Assembly (NCBI RefSeq): GCF_036417845.1
Contig: NC_089979.1
Coordinates: forward strand, 48,244,775-48,308,774
Length of the DNA: 64,000 nucleotides
Source: Apteryx mantelli
Lineage: Eukaryota; Chordata; Aves; Apterygiformes; Apterygidae
Reading direction: 5' to 3'
Part shown: piece by piece, positions 39,266 through 52,400 of the stretch
Layout of the letters: every line of letters begins with the position of its first letter
How positions within the stretch are numbered: the stretch's first letter is position 1
The notes under the pieces: generated by a model
The model's input: only the letters and a program-made list of their open reading frames with translations
What the model was told of the DNA's origin: nothing
Databases searched by the model: none
Translations under genes and position numbers: made by a program

Positions 39266-40084
39266 GAAGTCCTTTAAGAATGCATCAAGTGTCATTATAG
39301 GTTAAAAGGTATATCTTTTAGAGACCTTTTTTAAGGACAGGCTATATCTTTATTTGCTTATAACTCATCAACTGTGATCAAGACTGCTCCAGTGTGTCCC
39401 CCAAAAAAACCAAAAAAACCCAGTTATTACAATCATCTATCTTTGTCATAGCTAAAAGGATTAGCAAGGAAAACAATGGCACTTTATAGAGACAAAAACT
39501 GTCTGTCATGGGCATCAACTTAAGGCTAAAGTAGAAAAGACAGTCCCGCTTCCTGTTGCAGTGCTCTGGATCTGTTTAATGTTTTGTTCCAGATTTTTTT
39601 AATTGGACGATTCAGGAGCCTTGCTCAATTATTTGAGCAAGAATTCTATATAAAACACTAACCTTATTTCTCAGTAGTAACATCGCATTTATTAAAGTAG
39701 TTTTCAGTAGTTTATTTAAATAGATTTTTTTTTTCCCTAGCAGTAGAGATTGTGGGGATACTGGTTCTGCCTGCCTCTGCTCCTTTGAAACACTGCATTT
39801 TTTCTCCTCACTGCACAGGTCCTTCTATATCTAGCTCTTAGAAAAGTCTTGATAGTGTTGAAAAGTACTAGCATCTGTCACATAGAGAGTTTTCAAGAGA
39901 TAAATGAACAGTCAATTTCCATGGATATTTGAATTTAACAGTAAAAGATAAGATTCTTACTCAGTAAAAATTCTTCCAGAAGATAATACAATTTCCACCT
40001 GACTCAGAAATGAGTAGCAATTTCACACAAGAGGACATCTGAAGAGCTTTTCGTCTTCAAATAATATTACAAACATCAATTAAT

Positions 40085-40175
40085 TAAATACTCTTGTGAG
40101 GAAGGTATCATTATGCTTGTTTCAGGATGCAGATACTTTATTAGAGGAAAGAGAAATATATATGAGTGATTATAT
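40085..40175 (-). mobile_element. MIR-like SINE fragment
   Basis: CTCTTGTGAGGAAGGTATCA, TTATGCTTGTTTCAGGATGC, AGATACTTTATTAGAGGAAA follows antisense MIR ('ctctgtgaggtaggtattattatccccattttacagatgaggaaactgag') with substitutions. The preceding bases also resemble the MIR 'cacaacaacc' side. Confidence 0.5.
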
Positions 40176-42889
40176 AAGCCCTTACCGGGACCAGGAAGGC
40201 TGAGTTTTTAATACTGTGTTCAGTCCACTAACTACACCTGCCATAAAATAACATGTCCACTTATTAAGGGCTACCCTGGACAGAGACACACTGACTGGGT
40301 CATTGGACAGGATGCTCTTGTAAGGCCACAGACCACCAAAGCCTGGCTTCCTCTTTAAGGCAGGCAGGCAAGTATCTCTTTCCCTCCGCAAAAACAATAT
40401 TTTAGCCACTTAACTTTATTAGGTGGTTATAACACCCATGAATAGGAAAACAGAAACCATTTCTGTGTTATGTGACTTCACAGGATTCAGCCTTTTGAGA
40501 AGACAGAATCTGTGTCGAAATGTCAATGCATTTAAGACTTCTGACATCAGTGAGAAAGGTTTGTGTATACATATATATATATTTTTAACAGAGTAAAAAT
40601 AACGTTGTAATAAATTAAATTACACTTTTTCAGGTCATTCTGATTCAGGGCTTGATTTTTCCCTTTGTATTTGTATCAGATTAGAAGACCACAAAGATCC
40701 CTTCCTACCTACGGATGAATTCATTTCTTCTCAGATTCCCAAAGTTAGAGATCTATGCATTGTATAATTGGAAAAATACCATATTACTGAACTTTGGATG
40801 ACACTTTTTGAGAAGACCAATGTATCTTTATATTCTTTTTTTTTAGTTCAATTATATCATACAAAAGAACTCTTACTTAATCTCCCTCCCATTTTTACAC
40901 ATACGTTTATGTACACACTCACTTCACCATGCTACAGCTGAGTTTTTGGCGAGAATACTAATTTGTTGAAGTCCTCTGGAAAACACGTTCAAAAAGATTC
41001 CTCATGATTTTGTCAAAACTTTTTTTGTTTTGTTTTGTTTTTTAAGTGACAGCAGCTTGGACAATGAAGTTGCCTGAAATTTTAAGAAAAGGTGCATGAG
41101 ACTAGCTTGATTCATCAGATCAGGGTTCCATCCAATCAAACACAGTCTTGGGTTAGATAAATAATATTATTTGAAATCAACAAGAATTTTGAATACATGA
41201 TTGTGATATCATTAACTTGTTTTTAACTATTTGGGTCTTGTGAGTGAGGTGAGACTTGTGAGCGGTGGATGCTTAAGACAGATTTAATCACTGCTGTCAG
41301 GAGGTTTCATAGTGACAATGTAGGTTGTTACTGTGGATTTTGATGACCACCTGCAATTCTCGATGTTTAAAATACAAAGTCTTGTGAAGAAGTCATATGG
41401 ATAGTGATCTGAAATTTGATAACAGACTATTAGTTACTTTATATTAATTAATAGTATTTTTTTATTCAATAAAACCTACTCACTTAAAAACTGTATAGAA
41501 GGAGTTGCTGTCACTTGTTGTCATATCATCAGTGAAGGCTTTTATTGATATTATCTAGCAGCATAAGGCTGGACTAATTTGTAGTGCATGCTAAGTAAGG
41601 AAGCTAGATATGAACTACCTGACTTTGGGCTCACATACATGTGGAATATTGTAAATTGCATCCTGGTAACACCACTGAGATGGGTGGGAATTAAGTAAAC
41701 ACTAAATAAATAGTTTTTATAATAGCATATACATTATTTAGTGTAAATAACTCTAAATAAACAACATATAAAACAGCATAACAGTATGACACAATTTGCT
41801 ACTGATGTTGTCCACAGCACATACATCACTTCTTCCTCTGGGAAAAGGGAAAGGAGGGAGGGGAAGAGGCAGCAGAGAGCTCTCTCCAGGACACAGTGCC
41901 TCCTGAGGGTACCTTCAGGTGAGCTGTAGCTCACTGGCCATCCGTGGCTCAGAGATCTGACCTGAAATGTTTGTCAAACTCATATGGAAATGCTAACAAG
42001 GAGCCACTGATGTAATGAGTAAATATATGGGCATGTATAGCTCACTTGTGCATACATGACATTAGAGACAGAAAATCAAACTGTGAGGAATTTTGAACAC
42101 TGAAGTCTTCAAATATGACTCGAGATTTCTGATTTTCTTTTAAAATTATGTATTTGGCAGGGAAGAGGAGGAAAAAAGCTAATGCAAAAAGAGAAACTGT
42201 GGGCTATATGAACACAAACTTAGGGTTTTCAGGAACTTTGCAAATATTTAAGAAGTTAAAGCTGGTAAATAAGAACCAGAACGTTAATTTTTCATGAGCT
42301 TCTGCAGATGACACACCTTATTTTACCTGATTATTATACAAATCATGAACTATGAAGATAATTGCTTTCCTGGCCAAATGACAAAGGAATTCTTATTTCC
42401 AGTATATGCCTTGTTGAATGCCTAAGGCATTGTACATGCTAAGGCTAATGCTTTGTTGTATAATAGACACCTACCGATTAGTAGTTCTCAAGCTTAATTT
42501 GGTTATGGTATGATAAATTAGGGAGTGTCTTTCTTAGTAAAACTGACATAATGCTTTTTCTTTTCCACTGAAACTAAAATAAATCTGAATTTCCAATACA
42601 GAACCTCCAGAAAATTTAATTAGATTGAAATTAAATCACTTCTTGCATTCCATATACTTGACAATTTTTTAAACGGTTCTGATCTTCTCATGCTTCAATG
42701 CTGTGCCCATCTGACGGTTTTCCAAGTTAGTTACATTAAGCAACATGGCTACCCGGTTCATGTGTGGCTCCTTTGTCTATACTTTTCCTGGGGGTAAATT
42801 ATATATTTTTCTTTACATTCTGCTAATGTTTTTATTTGCCCTTAATGATTTGGCCTCTGTATGGGATACATGCATTTCTCTAGTGTGAA
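40176..42889. other. non-coding stretch, no gene recognised
   Basis: AT-rich DNA with a GTTTT repeat at 41020-41043. A 16-base hairpin, GTGAGCT-GT-AGCTCAC, at 41919-41934 may be a scrap of a common turtle repeat. No exon recognised. Confidence 0.45.
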
Positions 42890-43560
42890 CCCTAGCAAGG
42901 GGGAGGAAACCAAACAGTGGATTTCCTTGAGGGAGGTTTCTGAGAAGGCTGAGGCAGGAGTGTCATTCATTTTTAAAGGGGGTGGATGGTGGTTATGTTG
43001 ATGGTGTCTCACTGACAACTAGGGATGAGAAAGAGCACAATGTCTGCTGCTGGAGTGGGCCAGGACTCTATGTTTCGGGAGAAAGGTCGTTATAGAGGGA
43101 GAGGAAAGAGCTTTACATCACCTCGGACCTCAGTCCAGCAGCTGCCCAGCAATTAAGGGATAGAGGTACATGTAGGTGGCTGTTGTTTTGTCTGGATATG
43201 TCTATCATGCTTATGCTTGATAAAATAAAGATAGATGAGTTTTTAATCCTTATTAAAAATGTACCTGCTTTCTCCAAATCAAGTCTGCCCTTTAAAAGAG
43301 GAGCTATACAGGCCTTAAAGCCTTTGAGATTAAGGCTCTGAGAACAAGCAAGTATTTGGGAACCGGGTCCAGCTTAATCTGGCTGGGCTAGGAAGTCCCA
43401 TATCCATAAACCTGTACCAGTCAGGAGTCTGTGCTGGACAGGTGATCACAATAAGGCCCTGAGGTCTGCCCAGACGAGTGGATGCTGAGAAACTTGGTGG
43501 ACCCCCATGACCACACCCAGCGACGTGGTATAAAAAGTTTTGAGATTAGTGGTTTGATAC
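42890..43560. other. GC-richer unexplained stretch, possibly LTR-like
   Basis: About 670 bases richer in GC than the surroundings, lacking long frames, with TATAAAAAG at 43529-43537 near the right end. The layout recalls a decayed solo LTR, but I could not find the TG…CA ends or a target duplication, and I do not recognise the sequence. Confidence 0.25.
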
Positions 43561-46500
43561 ATAACTGCAACTATCAGTTACCCCTGGACAGGGCTAAATA
43601 ATTTGATATGTAATGATCTGCCTAGAGGACACTGGACAACTTTCTTAACTAATATGTGCAGATGGCATACTCAGTTGTTACCTGGCAGCTCTGCTTTGGT
43701 GGATCAAGCCCCAAAGGACACTATGACTCCATGGCTAGAGTTGTGATTCCCTGCCTTGTTTTTGTGTCACTACAGTAAAGAAAAAAACAATATCAGTTTT
43801 CACTTGCTGTCATGCTGGTAGCTATTTCTCAACCTTGCCCATTTTGTGCTGCCCACTTGCTCAGTGGTACATCATATAGAGTCTGCAATCCCTGTTGTAA
43901 AAAGCATCAGGAGCAAAAAACTATTTATTTCCTTTTCCCTGTGCTGGTGTGCTGGATAGGACCCAAATAAGCTCTGAATAGCCTCGCTAAAACATAATTA
44001 ATGAAATACAGGAGCCAAATTGCTACAGAAAATATGCAATATACGTGCCAGAGCAAATGCCTGTAACATGCAAAAAATATTTGTGCAGGCAAATAAGGGG
44101 CTTTATAGGCATCAAAGCACTAGGAGGGAGAAACTTTACACCATTCTCTGCGACATGTTTGCACTGTGGTGTTTATGTGGGAGTAGTTACCAAAGATCAA
44201 AGGTCACATTTCAAAAGAGGAAAAGGATAGCATATTCACACACAGCCTTATTATTCCCACTTAGCTAAAAGATAAACATAACTGTTATTTATATATTTTA
44301 TGGATTGTTTCTTTATGTCTGTGGGTCTCCCACTCAAAACCCACAGGCATTACATGACAGTCTCCACCTTAAATCTAATATCTTGTGAGGAAAGTAAGGC
44401 TCTTATAATGGAAAGAAGGCATTTATTAGGTGTTCCTACCATTGCTGGCCTAATATTATAAGAAGATCAAAATCAAATTGAGTCAATACTTAAAGTGGTG
44501 ATATTCCTGTAAAGGAGATGGTAAATCATACCCTAACATGCACATATGTCTATATATATTTCATACTGGCTTCTATAAAAGACAAGCATTGGATCAGGGA
44601 AGATATCAAAGAATTATCTGAACTATTTTTTAGTTATTAATATGTGAGTGATTAAGAAGAGGGAAGGAAAGAGACAAGCTCCTACTACCCAAACAATAAA
44701 TATATGAAAAGCAGAGTCCTTCTCCAGTCTTATGCTAGTTACTTAACTTTATCAAGAAAACATGATTTCCCCCTATATTGCATCTATTCAATCTTTGACT
44801 TAATTTCTTGTAAGACTAGAAACTATAGGTGGATATTAGGAAGAATGTATCATCTACTCTCTCCAAGTACAAACCAAATACCTTCTGTCATTATTTCTAA
44901 ATAAATGTTTTAAATCCTGAAAGTGCCATTACAAATGCTCAGACAATTATCCAGTTTTACCCATTAAGCAAGAAGACAGTTTCTACAGCTGACTTTCTAA
45001 AATCATCACGTGGCTGAAGGCCATGGGACACACTTAATGAAGCCTGAATAGCCAAGAGGCAGAAGAAGTCAGAAGTGTTGCTAATAAGCAGGATGTGACC
45101 ATGCACCCCAGCTGTCCACGATCCCATTTCAGGGGCAGAACTGGTGTGGCCGTGCAGCCGAGCTGAGAGGTCACCCAGAGGCCCCTGCTGACTTGCTTCC
45201 ACCTAAATTGTCATGCTGAGGCCAGCCCACTCCTTCTTCCTTCACTTTGGTACCCAAATGTAATGGAAGCCATTAAAGAATTGCAGTCATTCAAATATTT
45301 ATTAGAGGTTGAAGAAAGAATGGATAGATCAGGAAAGGCTGCAATGAGGAAGGGCAGGGACAATTTGCTGTTTCAAACAGAGCTTGCATACAAACAAAAC
45401 AAAACAAAACAGCAACAACAACAACAAAGTTTTGTATGTCTATAACACCTGGATGCCAACGGTCTCCAAGTATTAAATAACTATTTATTGACTGAGAAAG
45501 ACTTGCAACATAATCTGGGTTTGTTAGATTCGTCTTTCTTGACAAATACAGAAAGAAAACAGAACCCAAAACCTGGCTTCATTCAATATTTAGACAAACA
45601 TGTCAACAAGTGTCTACTATCTTATCATCAGTACTGCTTTCTTCACAAGCCACAAACAGTTGTACAGTTCTTCTTCCACAAGAGCTAATTCTCACTTCTC
45701 AGCACTCTCCTTAAGTGGTGAAGATAGGATACCTGAAATGCCCATCATCTGCTGTCAGAAACCATTACTGATACTATTTGTTTAAAATGTATCTGAAGTA
45801 CAGACTAATGAATCAATCCTGATAGAAGTGAATATCTGATACTTTGTTTTATGTATCAGAATGTTGCACCAAGTCTATTCAGCACAAAGATTCTGTACTG
45901 TTTTGTTTAAAATTTAGAAAACTTACCTGATAGCATGTGTGATGCAATGCAGCATGTGTGGTGATACCTGAGCTAGTACATGTGTTCATGTGCACATGAC
46001 AGCACCATGAAGAAATACTAGATAAAGTTTTGAAACTGCATAGCTGCTTTTCAGCTAATTAGTCTGAATGCAACGTGCCGCTGATACAGTTATCAGTGCT
46101 AGCTGAGTCATTACTAGTCCACATTTCTGTTGTCTTGCATAGACTGCATAGACCTCCCTTAAATGTTATGCAGCTAAATTATTTGGGTACTTTTCACAAA
46201 TTTTCCAGTTCTATATACAGTTGCATATAATACCAAGCAGATTCATGTTGAATAAATGTGAAAATAGTTTTTGTGTGAAGAATATGTGCAGAATAAATGA
46301 GTAAACTATAGATCTGCTGCTTGGTCTAAGCAAGGTTGCTTGCAGAGACAAAGTTTTCGGATTGAGGTCATAATCCCAGGGCTGTACCAAGAGAATTTCT
46401 TGTACCCCTTCTTTGCCCCTTCACTGGATGGAGGGCTGGAAGATGGAAAGAATAAAAGAAAAGAAGTTTCCCATTACTTTCCTTGGTTTGAGTGTGGTCA

Positions 46501-46719
46501 GGCTCTGCATGTTCTCTTGTGACTTGAACTGGGACCCTTGATGGCAAACATTTCTTAACCATTTGGCACCCTTGTTAGAGGACACTCCAAGGCACCCTGG
46601 TGCTCTATCCATTCTTCAGAAAAAAATAAGTTTTAATGATGACTGAGATATAAACTACAGTCAAATTATTTGGCTTGAATTTATCTTTCTCCAATATTTT
46701 AAGAAAGATGAGGATTGTA
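43561..46719. other. non-coding stretch, no gene recognised
   Basis: Holds a CAAAA/CAA microsatellite at 45391-45428 and imperfect GCATGTGTG repeats near 45935-45965. No exon recognised. Confidence 0.45.
45391..45428. repeat. (CAAAA)n and (CAA)n microsatellite
   Basis: CAAAA units change to CAA units halfway through. Confidence 0.9.
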
Positions 46720-46905
46720 GGCTGGACTAGGATCCAGCTGACCTGACTCTTTTCCTGGATCCTTCTAGTATGGTCTGCCTCCTTGGAGAAGTCCCTTCAG
46801 AGCTCTGTACTTTGGTTTCCCTCCCTGTAGACCTGGCTACAGATATTTCTACACCTTGTGAGATGGTTCAAGGAAGTTTCAGGAGAAGGATGCTATATAA
46901 TACAC
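46720..46905 (+). mobile_element. MIR-like SINE fragment
   Basis: GGAGAAGTCCCTTCAGAGCT, CTGTACTTTGGTTTCCCTCC, CTGTAGACC and later GATGCTATATAATACAC follow the sense order of a MIR-type amniote SINE ('gggcaagtcacttcacctctctgtgcctcagtttccccatctgtaaaa…gctatataa'). It is the longest MIR-like copy in the window. Confidence 0.6.
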
Positions 46906-47074
46906 AAAGACACACAAGAAAGTAAGTAACCTTATATCAAGATTATTAATAGATGTCCATCATCAGTAGTCACAGTTATCAGTGTGATTATATGAAGAAG
47001 ATCCAGCAATGCTTGTCTTTATGACTGCTTTCACTCACATTTTATGATGAATGCATTAACCTGGCATTTTTAAC

Positions 47075-47091
47075 TTTTTTTTTTTTTTTTT
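47075..47091. repeat. poly-T run (17)
   Basis: Pure T tract, possibly the tail of an unrecognised minus-strand retroposon. Confidence 0.9.
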
Positions 47092-50000
47092 CAAAACAGT
47101 TAACCTCTTTATTTGTCTGCTCGGATGCAAAAATGAGACAAACAAATAAAAATGGTCTAGTAATAATTCATTTGGGGTCTGGGAACAACAGAAGTGAGAA
47201 AACAAGCAGCATTTCTTGATGTTTATCACCACTTGGCCCTCTGCTTCTTTTCCAACAAAACCAGTCTTGGTATGCATGTATCTCACTGTACCTGCTCACC
47301 TCTTCATTTGTTTATACTATTCTTATCCCTATCTTCCCCTCCTATGTATACATTATTATATAAATAGCTGTGAGTTAGTGACTTTTCTGTGATCTACCCA
47401 TGTGCTTTAATAGTAATCTGTTCAAGTTCAAAAGTATCTAGCTGATATTAGAAACAACAACAAAACTCTCCCAAAATAAGAAATCACAAACATTTAGAGA
47501 GTGGTCTCTGGAAGCAACTTTAAGCATGGATTGTTTTGAGCATTTACATCCCTTCAAAAAGGAACTCATGCTTCAAAGCCATGTAATCTCTTACAAGGTT
47601 GCTGGGAAAAGTTAGCAAATTCACACTGTTAAATAATTGTGGAGAGATTGCAAAGAATTACATGAAAATAAAAATTTTAGAGGGAGTGATGCTGTATTAT
47701 CTGTAGTTATTACCCATAAAGACATCAGCAAAATAATCAGTAACTGTGCTCTCCGTAAAGAAGCAGATGAAGTAAACATGTGCCAACAAACATGTTAACC
47801 TTCCATAATAATCTTGCAAAGAATGTAGCAGCAGTAAATGGAACAGAGAATGTGTAAAACCCAGCTACATGGAATGGAATTTTTCAGGGTATAACACATG
47901 GCAGTGGAAATGAGATTAATTGCTATTGCTCTATTTAAAGGTTATATTGAGAAAGACACATTGTTTTCTCATAAATACATTCACAGGCATATGTGGTTTT
48001 GACTATCAAGTAGACTGGCCCAAGGGGAGCTAATTGCAAATTGGACTATTATCTGCATTTCAGTGATACAATTTCTTTAACATTTTTATCTCAACTATTC
48101 ATTTTAATTTAATTTATTTTAATAATTTATTTGAAATTTTCATTTTGATATTTGAAGATATTTATTTTATTACTTCTAGTGAGATCTCACATCAGATTTT
48201 TTAAAAGTGTTGCTTTAATTCATCTTACTATAAAAGAGAATGCCACCTTTCTGCATAAGAGACAAATACAAGCTCATTCTCTAATAAAAGAATATTTCTG
48301 AAACATATTTCCTGATATTAATATCCAAATTATACTTGCTTTTCCACTTTTTTTGTTTGCAGGGTGAATTTCTTGAAGGGCATCATTGTAAGGTTTTCCA
48401 CAATTCTGCACAAATAGAAGTCTTCTAGGAGTCAGATTTCAATCACTACTGAGGAAATGCTGAAAAAAAAATCATTTAATTTTGTAGTATATGTTCTTCT
48501 AAATATTTTATATGAGGAGAACACACATTCAGAAATATTGATTTCCCATAGAAAAGGTAACAAAAAAAAGACAAATGTTCTTTTCTCTAAATTGGTCAGT
48601 AATGACAAAATAATGAGTTTTGCCAAAAAAGAATAGTATTAGTCAAAACTAATTTTTGAAAATGACCACACTGTTGCTTATTCTATAATAACATGTTTTT
48701 ATACGTTTAGGGCAAAATTTTTAGGACAAAATTTGTTTAGAGCACAGAAAAGAAAATGACAGGTAAGACAAATATATTTAACATCAGCTACTTGGAATGT
48801 GTAAAAACTTATTTTTTTCTTCATTATATATAGAGCATACTAAGTAGAAAATGAACAACATATGATATATAAAATGAGGTATACCATTTGGTGATAAGAA
48901 TGTGGAGACTGACCTTTCTACTTTAAATCTGTGGGAAATTAAAAACAAAGGCTGTTTTTGGCAGTATATTAACTTCTTTGCTCTATAAACACGAGACATT
49001 GGTTGATTTCCAACTTACCTCCCCACAAACCTCCTTCTGTGAAGAACACATATTATTCAAAAATAATCAAAAGCCCTTAGATCTCAGTACTATCTCTGTC
49101 TTCTCTCTGTGTGGCAATGTACTTAAAATGTACAGAAATCATTTCCAGCTGGTCTGTCTTTTGTCATCTCAATCTCATGCTCAAGGCACTGTTAGTTGTC
49201 CCTTATACATTAATTAATATTTCTATCTGCTCCGTTTTCTCTACCAACTCATGGTGAACTTGCCAGACTCTTGGCCTCCTGTTTGTCTCATAATACAAAA
49301 ATGACTCTAAATGGTTAGGATGCACACAACAAAAACACTTTCCTAAAGTTTTCACATGCATATTCCTCATCCTATGAGTTACTTCTGGACTTTCTTCTGC
49401 AGTTCTTATTATCATTCCTTTAAAGGTCTTTTGCTGATTCTTAATTGCTACCTGACTGATCTTCTGACTGATGCTTAATGACTAGGATTTTTCAATGTTT
49501 CTGATAGACCAGTGACTAGTATATTTTGGTGGGGTCTTCATGGTGGCTTTGTCTCTCTCCTACCAACAGAAAAGCTGGGAAAGGATCCTGGAATGCAGGG
49601 ACCAATACTCAATGGCTGCTGGGGAAGAGAAGGACAATTATTCTCTTCTTGAGCCATCCTTCAGTCAGAGCAGCAACACAAGGTGATCCTAGCAAAAAGC
49701 AGGGATCAGCAGCTCGAGCCATATCAGCTGCTGGAAAAGTCAATCTCCTTACTCTCGAGTCCACACAAAGCAGTTGCTGGCACCTGCCAGCAGTGTGATT
49801 ACTTGACAGTCCACTGACCAGACAGTTTCCTGTTTTGCCTAAGCCTAAAGCCATTCCTGGATCCAAATCCCCAGTTTGGCAGATGATGGGAGGAAGAGGT
49901 ATGACAAAAGCTCAGTGGCATTATAGACAGGCCTAGAGTCAGGCTTTTGGGTGCCTATGGGTCTTTACTAGTAGTAATGTAATGGCAGAGGAATGTAGCT

Positions 50001-52324
50001 ACCAACATCATATGCAGCAAGTGACAGAGAGCTTGAGCATTCTGTGTATATACACACAGTATCAATTATTTCCTACATCCTTCTGTGACTGTAGCTGTAA
50101 GTAACTTGTCTGTGTAACTGGAATGCAACTTTCTTTAGCTGAAAGCACTTACGCCTAGTGCATCGATCCCAGATTTAGCTGAATGAAAACTAACCTTAAA
50201 AACATAGTAAATAGCACTAAATATTCATAAGTATTTTAAATTATTGATAAATAATTGATTGACAGACAGGAGGAGCATACAGAAAATAAATTCTTCCTAA
50301 GAAGGTCCACATTTCAAATGGTCAGGAAAAGGTAGTAAACTTCTCATGAAGTTCTGATCAATACCCAGAGAGTGGCCACATATCTATAGAAAACAAAACA
50401 AAACAAAACAAAACAAACAACAAAAAAAAAAGCTCATTCTTTTCTCTCTCACCCTAATAACCATCCAGTCTGAGCTTAGAAGCAGCAATGAATTTTAGCG
50501 TCCGTTGTCAAGCCAACTTCCTTGCTCACTTGTAACCTACAGGGCTCATGGAAATCATTTCAATGACACACCTAAAATATAGGAAATCTACCATCCACAA
50601 TTCTTCACTTTCTTTCCCAGTCTTCCCCTTCCCTTCTACATAAGCACCTACTTCTGCTTCTATTTTCCCTGAAGAGCAAAGCTGAGAATAAGAAATGAGA
50701 CTGCTAAGAGATGACATAGATAAAGAAAGGTAAGTTCATGTGGCTTGGCCCTTCAGAACTGATTCCAAGTTTAGATGTAATCAAATCTATAGACCTTCTT
50801 ACAGCATCCATTACATATTGCACCAGAGGATAAAAGATTAAAAAAACCCAAAAAACTATTTCTATACTTTCTATTTATATAAATTTCTTAAATTGGGCCC
50901 GAGTTTTCCTGGAGGTATGAGGAGATATATTTGGAGAACCTTCTCTCTAGAGAAAGGTCCCTAGAGTTTAGACAGTAATTTAAAATTTAAGAAGTCCTGG
51001 ACAGTGTCACAGCTGATATACATGTTTCATATGAACTGTAATCAACGCAGGCTTTTTCTCTAGGGGCAGGCTTACATGTCCATCAAGACATGACAGAAGA
51101 AAAAGCAGAAAAAAAAAAAAGATTTAGAGATTTCAAATTGCTTATAACTACTTGGTCACATTAAGCTGTGATAGCTAACAAAACAACAATAGGAACATAT
51201 TTCTATTGTTATCTTTCTTTCCCTTCTCTTCTTTTGGTTATTTCATTTGATTAGGCCCAAATGGCCTAACTCTAGCAGCAGGAACAGCATTTCTGTGCTA
51301 TTGCTTTCTTTTACCCGACCTATTTAGCTGTACCACGCTTCAGATTACACTGTACGTGCTCCTACTGAGGGGCTGTGTTTATCCAGGAGTTTGTGCAGCA
51401 GCAGTCCAAGAGCCTTGATACGTACAAGGGACTTGAATTTACTTAGTAAAATAAATCATTGTGTATAGGTCAATATTTTTTTTTGAAGCATTCAGTCTAC
51501 AGTGTTTCAAATCTAACAATACTGTGATGAAAAGTTATTAGCACCCCAATCGTTGTGGCTGGGGGTTGATGAAAGCTAGTTTGGATGTGGAAAGACAAAT
51601 TATTAGGACAACATCCAGCCCTGAGAAAACTCTGAGTCAGGTCTGTGAGGTCCTATCTGAGGTCTCTGTAAGATTTCTTGGCAAACAAAACACAGATTTG
51701 GAGGAGGAGTGGGTAGTCTCCATTTAACAGTAAACATTTAAATATTTTATGTTGTGTTCTTTGGAACAGGGTTTCAAAGTTCAGTCTCCCACCTCCCAGC
51801 CTAGTGGACAAAACAACAGTCTTTTGGAAAGTAATTCTTAACCTCTCTCCGCAGATGGTTAATAGTAACACTGGGCACTCTCATAAGAAATGCAGAAATG
51901 AGCCAGAAGATGGATTTAAATGCGTATTCCCCTCAACTAGAGTAAGTACTACAGCCAGTAGATGGTTGGATTAAACTCTACCTTCAAGAGTTTTGTGAGA
52001 AAGGACTGGTTTAAGTATCAAACTTCAACAGGAGATTCAAATAGCAAATAGATGGCTTCTCAATCCTCTTCAGAGCCATGGAATAATCTATAAGCTTCCC
52101 TCCTAAATATTGCTGAGTAGTCAGGTTAGGCAGCTCCCTGGTTCTAGTGCTGGTTCTTCAGGATCCTCATGTAAGCTCTAACCGTTTGTCTATACATGCT
52201 ATGGGAAGCTTAAGCATTGAATTTAAGGATTATGTGTTCTATTGCTGATAAAATGGCTAAAAATGAAGACCACCACCTTTTATGCAATTTGTGTTACGTG
52301 AGTACATTTCTTGTATTTCTGGTA
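47092..52324. other. non-coding stretch, no gene recognised
   Basis: AT-rich DNA including an AAAAC microsatellite at 50390-50431 and an A-run at 51109-51120. The portion 47600-47950 has few repeats and could be regulatory. No exon recognised. Confidence 0.45.
50390..50431. repeat. (AAAAC)n microsatellite
   Basis: About six AAAAC units followed by an AAC/A-rich end. Confidence 0.9.
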
Positions 52325-52400
52325 GTTAGGAACTGTTGCTAACTTTGTTGAAGTCCATGGCAGAACTGATGCTGACTTCAGAGGTGCAAGGTCAAGTCCC
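52325..52400. mobile_element. possible MITE-like fragment
   Basis: TTGTTGAAGTCCATGGCAGA, then CTGATGCTGACTTCAGAGG resembles a very common sauropsid interspersed sequence ('cattgaagtcaatggcaaaactcccattgacttcagtgg'). The match is short. Confidence 0.35.

Noticed and set aside
41919-41934. GTGAGCTGTAGCTCAC hairpin as a remnant of a common turtle repeat
   Set aside because: Only about 20 bases agree and the expected following sequence is absent. Too short to call.
43529-43537. TATAAAAAG as a host gene promoter
   Set aside because: No CpG island, exon or coding frame follows. A repeat origin or chance is as likely.
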